A DNA stretch of 12,633 nucleotides from Nitrospirae bacterium GWC2_57_9. GTDB taxonomy: Bacteria; Nitrospirota; UBA9217. Below, piece after piece: positions 6,427-12,633 of the stretch. A program made the position numbers and the translations under genes. The stretch spans positions 25,000 through 37,632 of the forward strand of contig MHEA01000136.1 of the NCBI GenBank assembly GCA_001805085.1, in the 5' to 3' direction. Position 1 is the stretch's first letter. Each line of letters starts with the position of its first letter. The notes under the pieces are model-generated. The model was given only the letters and a program-made list of their open reading frames with translations, had not been told where the DNA came from and searched no databases.

Positions 6427-7608
6427 ATGATTATGAACGAGAGTATCCAGATAACAGGGCTTGGTGTCGTCTCGGCGGCAGGCCTGGACCTCGCCGCAGC
6501 GCTCCTTTCTTTTGAACAGGGCGTTCGGAACGCGGGACCGGTCTCGCTGTTTCCGACGGTTATGCACTATCCCGTGTTCGAAGTGAAGCATCTCCCCCCG
6601 GAATACCGCCTGGAAGGCTGGCGCACCTTGAGCCTCGCCTGCATTGCCGTTGACCAGGCCCTCAAAGAAGCGGAACTAGGCGATGTTTCCGGGCTCCGGG
6701 TGGGCGTTTGCCTGGGCACGACCGTGGCGAGCCAGTTGAACGATCTCGAATTCTACCGGAGCTACCGGAAAGGGAAAACGGAATCCATGGCCGCCGTGGA
6801 CCGGTTCTTGAAGGGCAATCTTTCCGAATATATCGCGAGAAGGATCGGGGCGCGGGGGCCCCAGCTGACCGTGGTGAATGCCTGCTCATCAGGTACGGAC
6901 GCCATCGGCGTTGCGCTTTCCTGGGTCAAGAGCGGGCTGTGCGACATCGCGATCGCGGGCGGGTCGGACGAACTGAACCACGTACCCTATTGCGGTTTTG
7001 CCTCGCTCGGTATCGCCAATCAGGAACTGTGCGCTCCTTTTGACCGGGACCGGAAAGGGCTGAATCTGGGGGAGGGCGCAGGCGTGCTGATCATCGAAAA
7101 ACGGTCGAGCGCTTTGCTCCGGGGCAAGGCATCGGACCTTTTCCTGGCAGGGTACGGCTCTTCCAACGACGCTTATCATCTCACGGCCCCCAGCCCGGAA
7201 GGCGTCGGGCTGCGAGCTTCATTCATAACGGCAATGCGGGAAGCGGGTATAGAGCCGCAACAGGTCGGTTTTGTGAACACTCACGGGACCGGCACCCACG
7301 ATAACGATCTGGTCGAAGGCAAGGTCATGGCCGATCTGTTCGGACCGGGACTGAAGATGCTGTCCACCAAGGGCTATACGGGCCACACGCTGGCGGCTGC
7401 AGGCGGGCTGGAGGCGGTATATACCGCGGCCGGGCTCCGTGCAGGATGGATACCGGCAAGCGCCGGTTTCCGGACCAGGGACGAGGCTATCCCCATGGCA
7501 CCGGTGCAGGAGAAGACGTTGATCAAGGCGTCTTATGCCATATCGACCTCGATGGCCTTCGGCGGGAACAATGCTGCTCTGGTTATCGGACGGGAGGCCG
7601 GCCTATGA
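6427..7608 (+). CDS. Beta-ketoacyl-ACP synthase (KS2), complete and catalytically intact
   Basis: A 393-residue FabF/KAS II-type condensing enzyme. All catalytic parts are present: nucleophile Cys153 in VVNACSSGTDA, His286 in NTHGTGT, Lys315 in LSTKGYTGHT, and His320 in the same motif. The CAPFDRDRKGLNLGEGAG loop (202-219) and terminal MAFGGNNAAL (376-385) are typical. It condenses malonyl-ACP onto an acyl-ACP; ACP1 and ACP2 are the obvious partners. Length is slightly below the ~410 of housekeeping FabF. ATG 6427 and ATG 6433 are both possible starts; neither has a clear Shine-Dalgarno, and the strong hairpin just upstream may matter. Its last codon and stop overlap the next gene as ATGA, so KS2 and the inactive KS homologue should be made in similar amounts, as expected for a KS/chain-length-factor heterodimer (inference). 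KS1 at 1-629 is a diverged paralogue. Confidence 0.96.
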   Translation: MIMNESIQITGLGVVSAAGLDLAAALLSFEQGVRNAGPVSLFPTVMHYPVFEVKHLPPEYRLEGWRTLSLACIAVDQALKEAELGDVSGLRVGVCLGTTVASQLNDLEFYRSYRKGKTESMAAVDRFLKGNLSEYIARRIGARGPQLTVVNACSSGTDAIGVALSWVKSGLCDIAIAGGSDELNHVPYCGFASLGIANQELCAPFDRDRKGLNLGEGAGVLIIEKRSSALLRGKASDLFLAGYGSSNDAYHLTAPSPEGVGLRASFITAMREAGIEPQQVGFVNTHGTGTHDNDLVEGKVMADLFGPGLKMLSTKGYTGHTLAAAGGLEAVYTAAGLRAGWIPASAGFRTRDEAIPMAPVQEKTLIKASYAISTSMAFGGNNAALVIGREAGL

Positions 7609-8675
7609 AGATAGCAGGGATCGGTCTGGTCTTCGCGCAAGGACTCGGTATGGGCGCCCTGGAAACGGCGCTCAACCGCGGGTGGGTGCCGCCCCAGGAG
7701 GTGGAAGCTCCCCACATTCCGGGCGGAAAGACCCCTGCCTACCTGGTCAACCTGGAGGCCCTTCCCGATAGGAGCGTTCTCAAGAAGATCAGGCGGTCGG
7801 ATAAACTGAGCAAGATGTCCGTGCTTGCCGCTGCAGACGCGCTGCGCGATTGCGGGATTGCGGATATCACAAAAAGGAAACTCGGGCTGATCGTCGCCAC
7901 CGCGTTCGGTCCCCATGTGACCACGTTCGGTTTTCTCGACGACATTCTCGATCACGGCGATGCAGCGGTCTCGCCGACCACCTTCTCGAACTCCGTACAC
8001 AATGCAGCGGCGTCTTATGTTTGCAATTCCCTGGGCATCAATGGTCCGACGCTCACGATCACCCAGTTCCGGTTCTCCTTCCAGGCCGCCCTGCAGCTGG
8101 CTCAAACCTGGATAGATCAGGGCCGCTGCGATTATGTGCTCGCCGGCGTCGTGGACCAGTACGGCGACGTGCTCGGGTACGTGGCGGACCATAAATTGAC
8201 GACCGCGAAGGACGGGAAGATCAAACCCTTCACCTTTAAGCCGACCTGCCAGATACCGGGTGAAGGAGCGGCATTCTTTCTTCTCGGCAGGGAAAACAGG
8301 GGAAACATCTATTGCGGGATTGATGCCGTCCATACCGGCCAGGCGCCTGACCGGGGAAAGCCTGAAGACCTGACCATCATTGACGCCGACGGTATGCTGC
8401 CCGATGAGACGATGTACCGCGGCTGCCTCTCCCCGGATGTCCCCGCAGCAGCCTATGCGCCGCTTTTCGGGAGCATGATGATCGGGAGTGCCTTCAACAC
8501 GGCTGCGGGCGCGCTGATGATAAAAAAACAACTGCTCTTTGCCACTCCCGTCGCGGACAACCCCGCCGGAATAAGACTCCTTGTTGAGAACGGGCCGGCA
8601 TCGGTGGCATCTATACTGTGCGCGGGATACAATTGCTACTCGGAAAGATCAGAGATCCTTTTAACGAAGGTGTGA
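7605..8675 (+). CDS. Catalytically dead ketosynthase homologue (KS-beta / chain-length-factor-like)
   Basis: A 356-residue protein with a full-length but degraded ketosynthase fold. The start MKIAGIGLVFAQG, the SKMSVLAAADALRDCG helix (69-84), IVATAFGP (96-103) and FSNSVHNAAASYV (127-139) are all KS-like. Where KS2 has NACSSG, this protein reads QFRFSF (154-159), placing Arg156 at the nucleophile position. The HGTGT region reads as IDADGMLPDE (near 259-268) and the K...GH region as LFGSMMIGSAFNTAAGA (287-303), with Ser for the second His. All catalytic residues are therefore gone while the core packing motifs remain. Such homologues pair with an active KS and set chain length; KS2, sharing an ATGA overlap, is the clear candidate partner. 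The start ATG 7605 has GGGAGG at 7592-7597, seven bases away. The frame is open further upstream within KS2, but homology starts at 7605. Alternatively it is a non-elongating scaffold. Confidence 0.86.
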   Translation: MKIAGIGLVFAQGLGMGALETALNRGWVPPQEVEAPHIPGGKTPAYLVNLEALPDRSVLKKIRRSDKLSKMSVLAAADALRDCGIADITKRKLGLIVATAFGPHVTTFGFLDDILDHGDAAVSPTTFSNSVHNAAASYVCNSLGINGPTLTITQFRFSFQAALQLAQTWIDQGRCDYVLAGVVDQYGDVLGYVADHKLTTAKDGKIKPFTFKPTCQIPGEGAAFFLLGRENRGNIYCGIDAVHTGQAPDRGKPEDLTIIDADGMLPDETMYRGCLSPDVPAAAYAPLFGSMMIGSAFNTAAGALMIKKQLLFATPVADNPAGIRLLVENGPASVASILCAGYNCYSERSEILLTKV

Positions 8676-8695
8676 TGTTCACACCTATCCTTCGT
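8664..8695 (+). promoter_or_regulatory. Hairpin spanning the stop codon of the KS-like gene, upstream of ACP2
   Basis: GGTGTGA (8669-8675) pairs with TCACACC (8679-8685) across a TGT loop. ACGAA (8664-8668) can continue the stem with TTCGT (8691-8695) after a five-base bulge. The stem includes the TGA stop (8673-8675) of the KS-like gene and ends about 16 bases before the AGGG ribosome-binding site of ACP2. There is no T-run directly after it. A role in mRNA stability or uneven expression of ACP2 is possible; this is inference. Confidence 0.55.
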
Positions 8696-8719
8696 CCTGA
8701 TCAAAAAGGCAGGGACCGA

Positions 8720-8962
8720 ATGACGATACAGGAAATCGAAAGAACATTGATACAGGGCATTGGGGCCATAACCAACCAGGACGAAGCAGCCATCGGTCCG
8801 GAAACGCCTTTTCCGGATTTAGGCATCGATTCGCTCGGTTTTGTCGAGATCCTGGTGTTCATCGAGAAAACTTTCAAACTGCCGCTGATCGCATCGGACC
8901 TTACCCGGAAGGATTTTGAGACCATTCGTTCCCTGGCGGCGTTCATCAGCCGAAGAGTGTAA
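8720..8962 (+). CDS. Acyl carrier protein 2
   Basis: An 80-residue ACP, the usual length. The phosphopantetheine Ser38 is in LGIDSLGFVEI (34-44), followed by the LVFIEKTFKLPL recognition helix region. It presents acyl chains to the KS pair just upstream and/or to the condensation-type acyltransferase 12 bases downstream. The open frame runs back to 8618 and contains another ATG at 8675. ATG 8720 is chosen because AGGG (8711-8714) sits five bases before it and because the upstream residues do not look like an ACP. It differs markedly from ACP1 (GLDSLDAVE against GIDSLGFVE; ACP1 has a longer N-terminus), so the two carriers probably have different partners, for example elongation versus transfer or starter loading. 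That division is an inference from context, as in aryl-polyene systems, which also use two ACPs. Confidence 0.93.
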   Translation: MTIQEIERTLIQGIGAITNQDEAAIGPETPFPDLGIDSLGFVEILVFIEKTFKLPLIASDLTRKDFETIRSLAAFISRRV

Positions 8963-8974
8963 GCGGGATCGGCC

Positions 8975-10294
8975 ATGCTGGTATCAAAACGCAAACGCTA
9001 CTTATCCGGCCCTGATTGGGTGATCAATACGCTGGACCACATGATGAAGGCCACGACCAGCGCAGGGAACATGTCGCAGGTCGTGCTGCAGTTCGACTCT
9101 CCCCAGGACGAGAACGAGATCCGGACGCGGCTGGCCAGGTTCGTCGGCGCGTTCCCGGTGCTGGAAGGGAGCGTAAGCCGCGACATCAAGCTTGCTCCCT
9201 ACTGGAAGATACCTGCAACGACGAACAAGACCCTCTTGTTCACGGTCCATCGCCTCGATGACGGAGACGGATCGGCATTTCTGTCCCTCCTTGAAAAAAG
9301 TGTCAACACGCCTTTTCCGGGACGGAAAGAGCATCTTGCATTCCATCTGCTGAACGGAACCGGCCGCTCTTTTCTCGCGATGGCCTTTGATCATGCAGTA
9401 TTCGACGCGCGCGGCGCAGAGATGTTCCTGAACCTGTTCCAGGAGAGCATGAACTCGGGCGGTCCCGTTTCCGGGGACATTGCCTTTGTATCTTCTTCGG
9501 GGCTCACCGAGTGGTCGAAGAAGTTCCTTGCAGGGAGGAACGTGAACCGCAGGATCATCGCGCTGTCGAGATCCACTCCCGAGGTCCTGGCGCCGCCTGC
9601 GGCGGGCGGACGGTCCTATCGTTACCATCTGCTTCGCTTCAGCGAAGAGGAGACTGCCTATATCTATGATCGGGCCTATGACGAGGCGGGGTATCTCATG
9701 GAATCTCCCTATCTGCTTGCGGCCATCATTGAGACGGTGCACGACCTGTTCAAGGACAGGACCGGGAGCGGGTCGAGCTATCTTATCCCGGTCACGATGG
9801 ACCTGAGGCCCGGCCTCGATCAGCTTCAGGAGATCTTTTTCAACTATGTATCCTACCTGTTCTACCAGGTGCCGGTCGGCGATGCCGGAGACAGGAAGGC
9901 CCTGATCGCCCTGCTCAAGCAGCAGATGTACGACCAGGTAAAATCCGGTTTTCCCCGGGACCTTGCCGAGGCAAGCCTGCTGACGCGCATTGCGCCGCTG
10001 CCCCTGTTGGGCAGGCTCCTGCAGCTTCCGCTGAAGGGAAAGATGGCCACCTTCGCTTTCTCCCATCTCGGCAAGAGCGCGTACCGGCATTGTGATTTCT
10101 CCGGCAGGCGCGTGGCGAACCTCTTTCATATGCCCCGGGTGCCCATGCCGCCGGGGATCGGCTTCTTTAGTAATTACTATGACAAGAAGCTGAACCTCGT
10201 GATCGCCTACCTGGAAGGATTGGTGGACGACCAGGTCGTTCAGCAGCTGGACAAGGGCATTCGTTCACGATTCGGGGTAGTGCAGCCAACATGA
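8975..10294 (+). CDS. Condensation-superfamily acyltransferase (HXXXD type, WS/DGAT- or PapA-like)
   Basis: A 439-residue protein with the outline of the CoA-dependent acyltransferase/NRPS condensation fold. An N-terminal half contains the catalytic-type motif FDHAVFDARG (138-147), where the family has HHXXXDG: the second His (His140) and Asp144 are kept and the first His is Asp139. Upstream are MSQVVLQF (33-40) and AFPVLEG (59-65), typical of the first subdomain. The second half (from ~215) has a long helix/strand region ending GFFSNYYDKKLNLVIAYLEGLVDD, resembling the C-terminal strand where family members carry conserved glycine/aromatic residues. No signal peptide is visible. These enzymes join an acyl group from CoA or a carrier protein to an alcohol or amine. 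Directly behind ACP2, it is a good candidate for releasing the ACP-bound chain onto its acceptor (inference). ATG 8975 is 12 bases after ACP2 with a weak GCGGGA site. The 3' end overlaps the FAD gene as ATGA. Overall identity is low, so the substrate is open. Confidence 0.74.
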   Translation: MLVSKRKRYLSGPDWVINTLDHMMKATTSAGNMSQVVLQFDSPQDENEIRTRLARFVGAFPVLEGSVSRDIKLAPYWKIPATTNKTLLFTVHRLDDGDGSAFLSLLEKSVNTPFPGRKEHLAFHLLNGTGRSFLAMAFDHAVFDARGAEMFLNLFQESMNSGGPVSGDIAFVSSSGLTEWSKKFLAGRNVNRRIIALSRSTPEVLAPPAAGGRSYRYHLLRFSEEETAYIYDRAYDEAGYLMESPYLLAAIIETVHDLFKDRTGSGSSYLIPVTMDLRPGLDQLQEIFFNYVSYLFYQVPVGDAGDRKALIALLKQQMYDQVKSGFPRDLAEASLLTRIAPLPLLGRLLQLPLKGKMATFAFSHLGKSAYRHCDFSGRRVANLFHMPRVPMPPGIGFFSNYYDKKLNLVIAYLEGLVDDQVVQQLDKGIRSRFGVVQPT

Positions 10295-11496
10295 CGCTCT
10301 CTTGTGATGTCCTGGTGGTCGGAGGCGGAGTGGCAGGAACGGCAGCCGCGGTTGCCGCCGCCCGGTGCAAGGTCCGTACTCTTCTCGTCGAACAGGCGGG
10401 ATACCTGGGGGGGGCAGGGTATGCAGGCATGTTCCAGTATGTCTGTGGCCTCTACGTGAACAGCGGGGAGGTTCCGGCGGAAACACTGAACCCCGGTTTG
10501 CCCCGGGAGATAGCAGGATTGCTGACCGTGAAAACCGGCCAGTCCGTAAAAAGGATAGGACAGGTCCATGTGCTGCCCTATACGCCGGAGGACCTCCGAT
10601 CCGTCCTCTCGTCATTGACCGCTGCTGAGCCTCATTTGACCGTTCTTTCCGGGAATGCTGCCGGCGGAGTCCGGATCGAAAACGGGAAGATAACGTCCAT
10701 CGAACTTGTGCAAGGCGGCAGGAAGGAAAGTGTCACGTCGGCCATGATCGTCGACTGCACAGGCAACGGCAATATCGCTTCCGCTGCAGGCGCACCTTAC
10801 GAACTGTCCCCGTTGCCCAAACGACAGCTTGCGGGCTTTAGCATTCGGATTCAAGGCTTGCATGATGCCGACGAGTGGCTTGCGGTCAAGGTTCCTTATC
10901 ACCTGTCAAAAGCTGTAGAGCAGGGCCTGTTCGCTCCTTCGGCGCGGTTCACGAACTTTTGCCTCGGCGATACCGAGGGCGAAGGGTTTTGCAAGATCAG
11001 CATCGAGGCGGAAGAAGGGCCTGAACGGGATGATCAGGCGAGAAAGAACGCGGAAGCCATCCATGCCTATCTCGTTTCGGTTCTTCCGGCTTTCAAAGAT
11101 TCCTCGATAGCCGGTCTTTCGCTCAAAGTGCTTGACCGGGAAGGACGGAGGGTGCTCGGGGAATATACGCTGACTGCTGAAGATGTAGTCACGGGCCGGA
11201 AGTTCCCGGACGGAGTCGTGAAGAATTCGTGGCCCATTGAACTCTGGGAGAGGGAGCGGGGGACCGTTTATCGGTATGTGCCTCGTGGTGATCATTACGA
11301 GATCCCGTTCCGCTGTCTTAAGGTCAAGGGCATCGACAACCTGCTTACGGCAGGACGGTGCATTTCGGCCACGCGGGAAGCGCTGGGATCGGCCCGCGTC
11401 ATGGGAACCTGCATGGCACTGGGTGAACAGGCGGGCAAAGCAGCTGCTTACCGGGTGAAGAACGGAAAGTATCCGGAGAATATCAAAGATTACTAA
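10291..11496 (+). CDS. FAD-dependent oxidoreductase (FAD_oxidored-like family)
   Basis: A 401-residue flavoprotein. The N-terminal dinucleotide-binding fold reads DVLVVGGGVAGTAAAVAAA (GxGxxG at G11-G16), ending in a strand with acidic Glu34 for the adenosine ribose, then AGYLGGAGYAGMF. The C-terminal FAD-closing motif reads LLTAGRCISATREALGSARVMGTCMALGEQAGKAAA (roughly 353-390). Both ends fit the FAD_oxidored-type proteins (the PF12831-like group), most of which have unknown substrates; they are distinct from phytoene-desaturase-type enzymes. No signal peptide or membrane segment is seen, so it is probably cytoplasmic. Its start ATG 10291 overlaps the acyltransferase stop as ATGA, so the two are likely translated together and act on the same product. 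A desaturation, saturation or oxidation step on the acyl/polyene chain is plausible but inferred. It is the last gene before a 203-base gap that holds a palindromic repeat. Confidence 0.87.
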   Translation: MTLSCDVLVVGGGVAGTAAAVAAARCKVRTLLVEQAGYLGGAGYAGMFQYVCGLYVNSGEVPAETLNPGLPREIAGLLTVKTGQSVKRIGQVHVLPYTPEDLRSVLSSLTAAEPHLTVLSGNAAGGVRIENGKITSIELVQGGRKESVTSAMIVDCTGNGNIASAAGAPYELSPLPKRQLAGFSIRIQGLHDADEWLAVKVPYHLSKAVEQGLFAPSARFTNFCLGDTEGEGFCKISIEAEEGPERDDQARKNAEAIHAYLVSVLPAFKDSSIAGLSLKVLDREGRRVLGEYTLTAEDVVTGRKFPDGVVKNSWPIELWERERGTVYRYVPRGDHYEIPFRCLKVKGIDNLLTAGRCISATREALGSARVMGTCMALGEQAGKAAAYRVKNGKYPENIKDY

Positions 11497-11506
11497 ATCG
11501 GTTTTA

Positions 11507-11670
11507 ACCACGGAGTCACGGAGACACGGAGAAAAGAAAAAGATTCGTCCTTAAAAAGAATCTTGATATCGTTTTACAATGAACGGCATTCGATAAAAAG
11601 GACGCTTCTTGTTCTTGAGAACAAGAAGCCCTGGTTCACGAATTTCTCCGTGCCTCCGTGTCTCCGTGGT
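11507..11670. repeat. 164-bp palindromic repeat element with 28-bp inverted ends (MITE/REP-like)
   Basis: This fills most of the 203-base gene-free gap at 11497-11699. The left end (11507-11534) and right end (11643-11670) are inverted copies that match at 26 of 28 positions. Each is built from three 8-base units: CACGGAGT, CACGGAGA, CACGGAGA on the left, and TCTCCGTG, CCTCCGTG, TCTCCGTG on the right. The pairing continues inward with ATTCGT (11543-11548) and ACGAAT (11638-11643). Inside are further inverted pairs: CGTCCTT (11546-11552) with AAGGACG (11598-11604), and TATCG (11567-11571) with CGATA (11591-11595). A separate hairpin is listed at 11604-11629. No open reading frame is carried, so it could only move in trans. 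From memory, CACGGAG-type palindromes are dispersed in many environmental bacterial genomes; this was not checked. As RNA it would form a large structure after the FAD gene and may limit read-through. Confidence 0.85.
11604..11629. repeat. 12-bp perfect hairpin inside the palindromic element
   Basis: GCTTCTTGTTCT (11604-11615) and AGAACAAGAAGC (11618-11629) are exact inverted copies separated by TG. The stem would be very stable in RNA or as a DNA cruciform. No T-tract follows, so it is not a classical intrinsic terminator. The same bases could also be read as a dyad operator, but I have no evidence for a binding protein. It sits off-centre, in the right half of the larger palindrome. Confidence 0.75.
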
Positions 11671-11699
11671 AAAGATTTTTTACTTAAGGAAGGTTTTTA

Positions 11700-12633
11700 G
11701 TGAGAATACTACTCGTTAAACCCAATCCTCAGCTTGTCGTAGCAAAGCGTCTGCAGGAAGGCTTCCTGCACCTGGAACCGCTTGAGCTTGAAATGGTGGC
11801 AGCGGGCGCGCCGCCTGAAGATGAGGTCCAGATCCAGGACCTGAGCTTTGAAAAGGACGCAGTCCAGGGATTCCTGGAAAAGGTCCGCACGTTCAGGCCG
11901 CAGGTGATCGGTTTTACGGCTTACAGCAGCCAGTCGGCGCTGGTAAAGTCCCTGGCTGCCCTTGCCAAGAAACAGGACCCGGCAATATTGACCGTTGTCG
12001 GCGGGACCCACGCCACGATCGTTCCAGCCGATTACCAGGTGAACGGTGACGGGATAGATATCATCGTGCGCGGCGAGGGCGGCACCGTATTCGGCGAGAT
12101 CCTGAGACGGTTCAAGAACGGGGAGCCTGTCGCATTCGGCGATGCGGTCCTTTCGCCAAAGGCTGCTGATTTTACCGAAAAAGCGGCAGGGCCGCCCCCG
12201 GAATTCCCCGCCGTGGAGCTCATACCGCGCGCGCGGCGTGAACTGGTGGACCGCTCCCGGTATTTCTGCGTCTGGACCTCGAGCACCGAAAAAAAGCTCG
12301 ATACGATCTTTCCACGGACAGCCAGCATGCGCACCTCGACGGGATGCGCTTATTCATGCTCGTTCTGCGTGGTCCATACGCTGATGCGCGGCAAATACCT
12401 TCAGCGTGCCCCTGAAGATGTGGTCGACGAGATCGCGAAGATCCCCGAGAACAACATTTACTTCGTTGATGACGAGACCTTCCTGAACAAGGAGCGGCTG
12501 ACGAAGATCGCGAACCTCCTCCAGGAACGCGGCATCAGGAAGAAGTATATCAGCTGGGCCCGGGCCGATACGATCGTGAAGTATCCCGAGCTGTTCCGGC
12601 TCTGGAAGAGCGTTGGCCTGGATGTCGTCTATG
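11700..12633 (+). CDS. B12-binding radical SAM protein 3, 3' end cut by the window
   Basis: An open frame of 311 complete codons runs from GTG 11700 to the window edge with no stop. AAGGAAGG (11686-11693) lies six bases before the GTG, a strong ribosome-binding site. The N-terminal cobalamin-binding domain shows MRILLVKPNPQL, PQVIGFTAYSSQS, TVVGGTHATIVP and IIVRGEGG. The radical SAM core begins with STGCAYSCSFC, a CX3CX2C motif at C216, C220 and C223 with Phe before the last Cys, followed by IYFVDDETFLNKERL, the usual second barrel strand. The linker between the domains (~150-205) is longer than in the two radical SAM proteins at 1346-3996. It is the third such enzyme in the locus. It is separated from the rest by the palindromic element, so it may form its own transcript. 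Radical C-methylation or another cobalamin-dependent step on the same product is an inference from position. Confidence 0.92.
   Translation, partial: MRILLVKPNPQLVVAKRLQEGFLHLEPLELEMVAAGAPPEDEVQIQDLSFEKDAVQGFLEKVRTFRPQVIGFTAYSSQSALVKSLAALAKKQDPAILTVVGGTHATIVPADYQVNGDGIDIIVRGEGGTVFGEILRRFKNGEPVAFGDAVLSPKAADFTEKAAGPPPEFPAVELIPRARRELVDRSRYFCVWTSSTEKKLDTIFPRTASMRTSTGCAYSCSFCVVHTLMRGKYLQRAPEDVVDEIAKIPENNIYFVDDETFLNKERLTKIANLLQERGIRKKYISWARADTIVKYPELFRLWKSVGLDVVY

Noticed and set aside
9002..10129. Reverse-strand open frame of about 375 codons
   Set aside because: Mirror of the condensation-type acyltransferase gene; composition is Arg/Gln/Pro-rich and shows no family motif.
11507..11534. Short CRISPR-like direct repeats (three CACGGAG units)
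   Set aside because: The units are contiguous 8-mers without spacers and have an inverted copy at 11643-11670; no cas genes are present.
11575..11580. TACAAT as a -10 promoter box for the third radical SAM gene
   Set aside because: No acceptable -35 sequence lies at proper spacing, and it sits inside the palindromic element; too weak to list.
11611..11622. LexA-like operator (GTTCTTGAGAAC)
   Set aside because: The half-site order does not match the LexA boxes I know, and the bases are explained by the 12-bp hairpin of the repeat element.
1..12633. Calling the locus a ladderane or an aryl-polyene cluster
   Set aside because: Parts resemble each, but no aryl starter gene, dehydratase or diagnostic ladderane gene is in the window, and similarity was judged by eye only.

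Overview
This is a densely packed, single-strand biosynthetic locus at roughly 55-60% GC. All 13 genes I can support read on the + strand. Most neighbours overlap (three exact 4-base ATGA overlaps) or sit within a few tens of bases. The window suggests a Gram-negative anaerobic or environmental bacterium, such as a Nitrospirota or deltaproteobacterial-type genome. The grounds are an LpxL-like acyltransferase, a GT2-DUF2062 protein, cobalamin-dependent radical SAM enzymes, and a CACGGAG-type palindromic repeat that I recall from such genomes. This taxonomic guess is weak; nothing in the window proves it.

Layout. 1-629: C-terminal half of a catalytically competent ketosynthase (KS1). 670-1344: a short ketosynthase-like protein with no active-site Cys (chain-length-factor type). 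1346-2617 and 2614-3996: two tandem B12-binding radical SAM proteins. 3977-5161: GT2 glycosyltransferase fused to a DUF2062 membrane domain. 5148-6050: LpxL/HtrB-like acyltransferase. 6079-6363: acyl carrier protein 1. 6374-6413: strong intercistronic hairpin. 6427-7608: complete active ketosynthase (KS2). 7605-8675: a second ketosynthase homologue that has lost its catalytic residues. 8664-8695: another hairpin. 8720-8962: acyl carrier protein 2. 8975-10294: condensation-superfamily acyltransferase. 10291-11496: FAD-dependent oxidoreductase. 11507-11670: large palindromic repeat element. 11700 to the window end: a third B12-binding radical SAM protein, cut by the edge.

How the genes may work together (inference). 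Two active KS genes, each followed by a dead KS homologue, plus two dedicated ACPs, form a type II fatty-acid/polyketide-like elongation system. The architecture resembles aryl-polyene, flexirubin and dialkylresorcinol clusters: KS plus chain-length factor, two ACPs, an LpxL-like acyltransferase and GT2. However, three cobalamin-dependent radical SAM enzymes and an FAD oxidoreductase occupy the place of aryl-starter genes. That points to a lipid-like or polyene product that is C-methylated, cyclised or otherwise altered by radical chemistry and redox steps. It would then be moved from ACP to an acceptor by the condensation-type and/or LpxL-type acyltransferase. No ketoreductase, dehydratase, enoyl reductase, phosphopantetheinyl transferase, starter-activating ligase or transporter lies in this window. 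They must come from flanking genes or from primary metabolism. The product cannot be named from the sequence alone.
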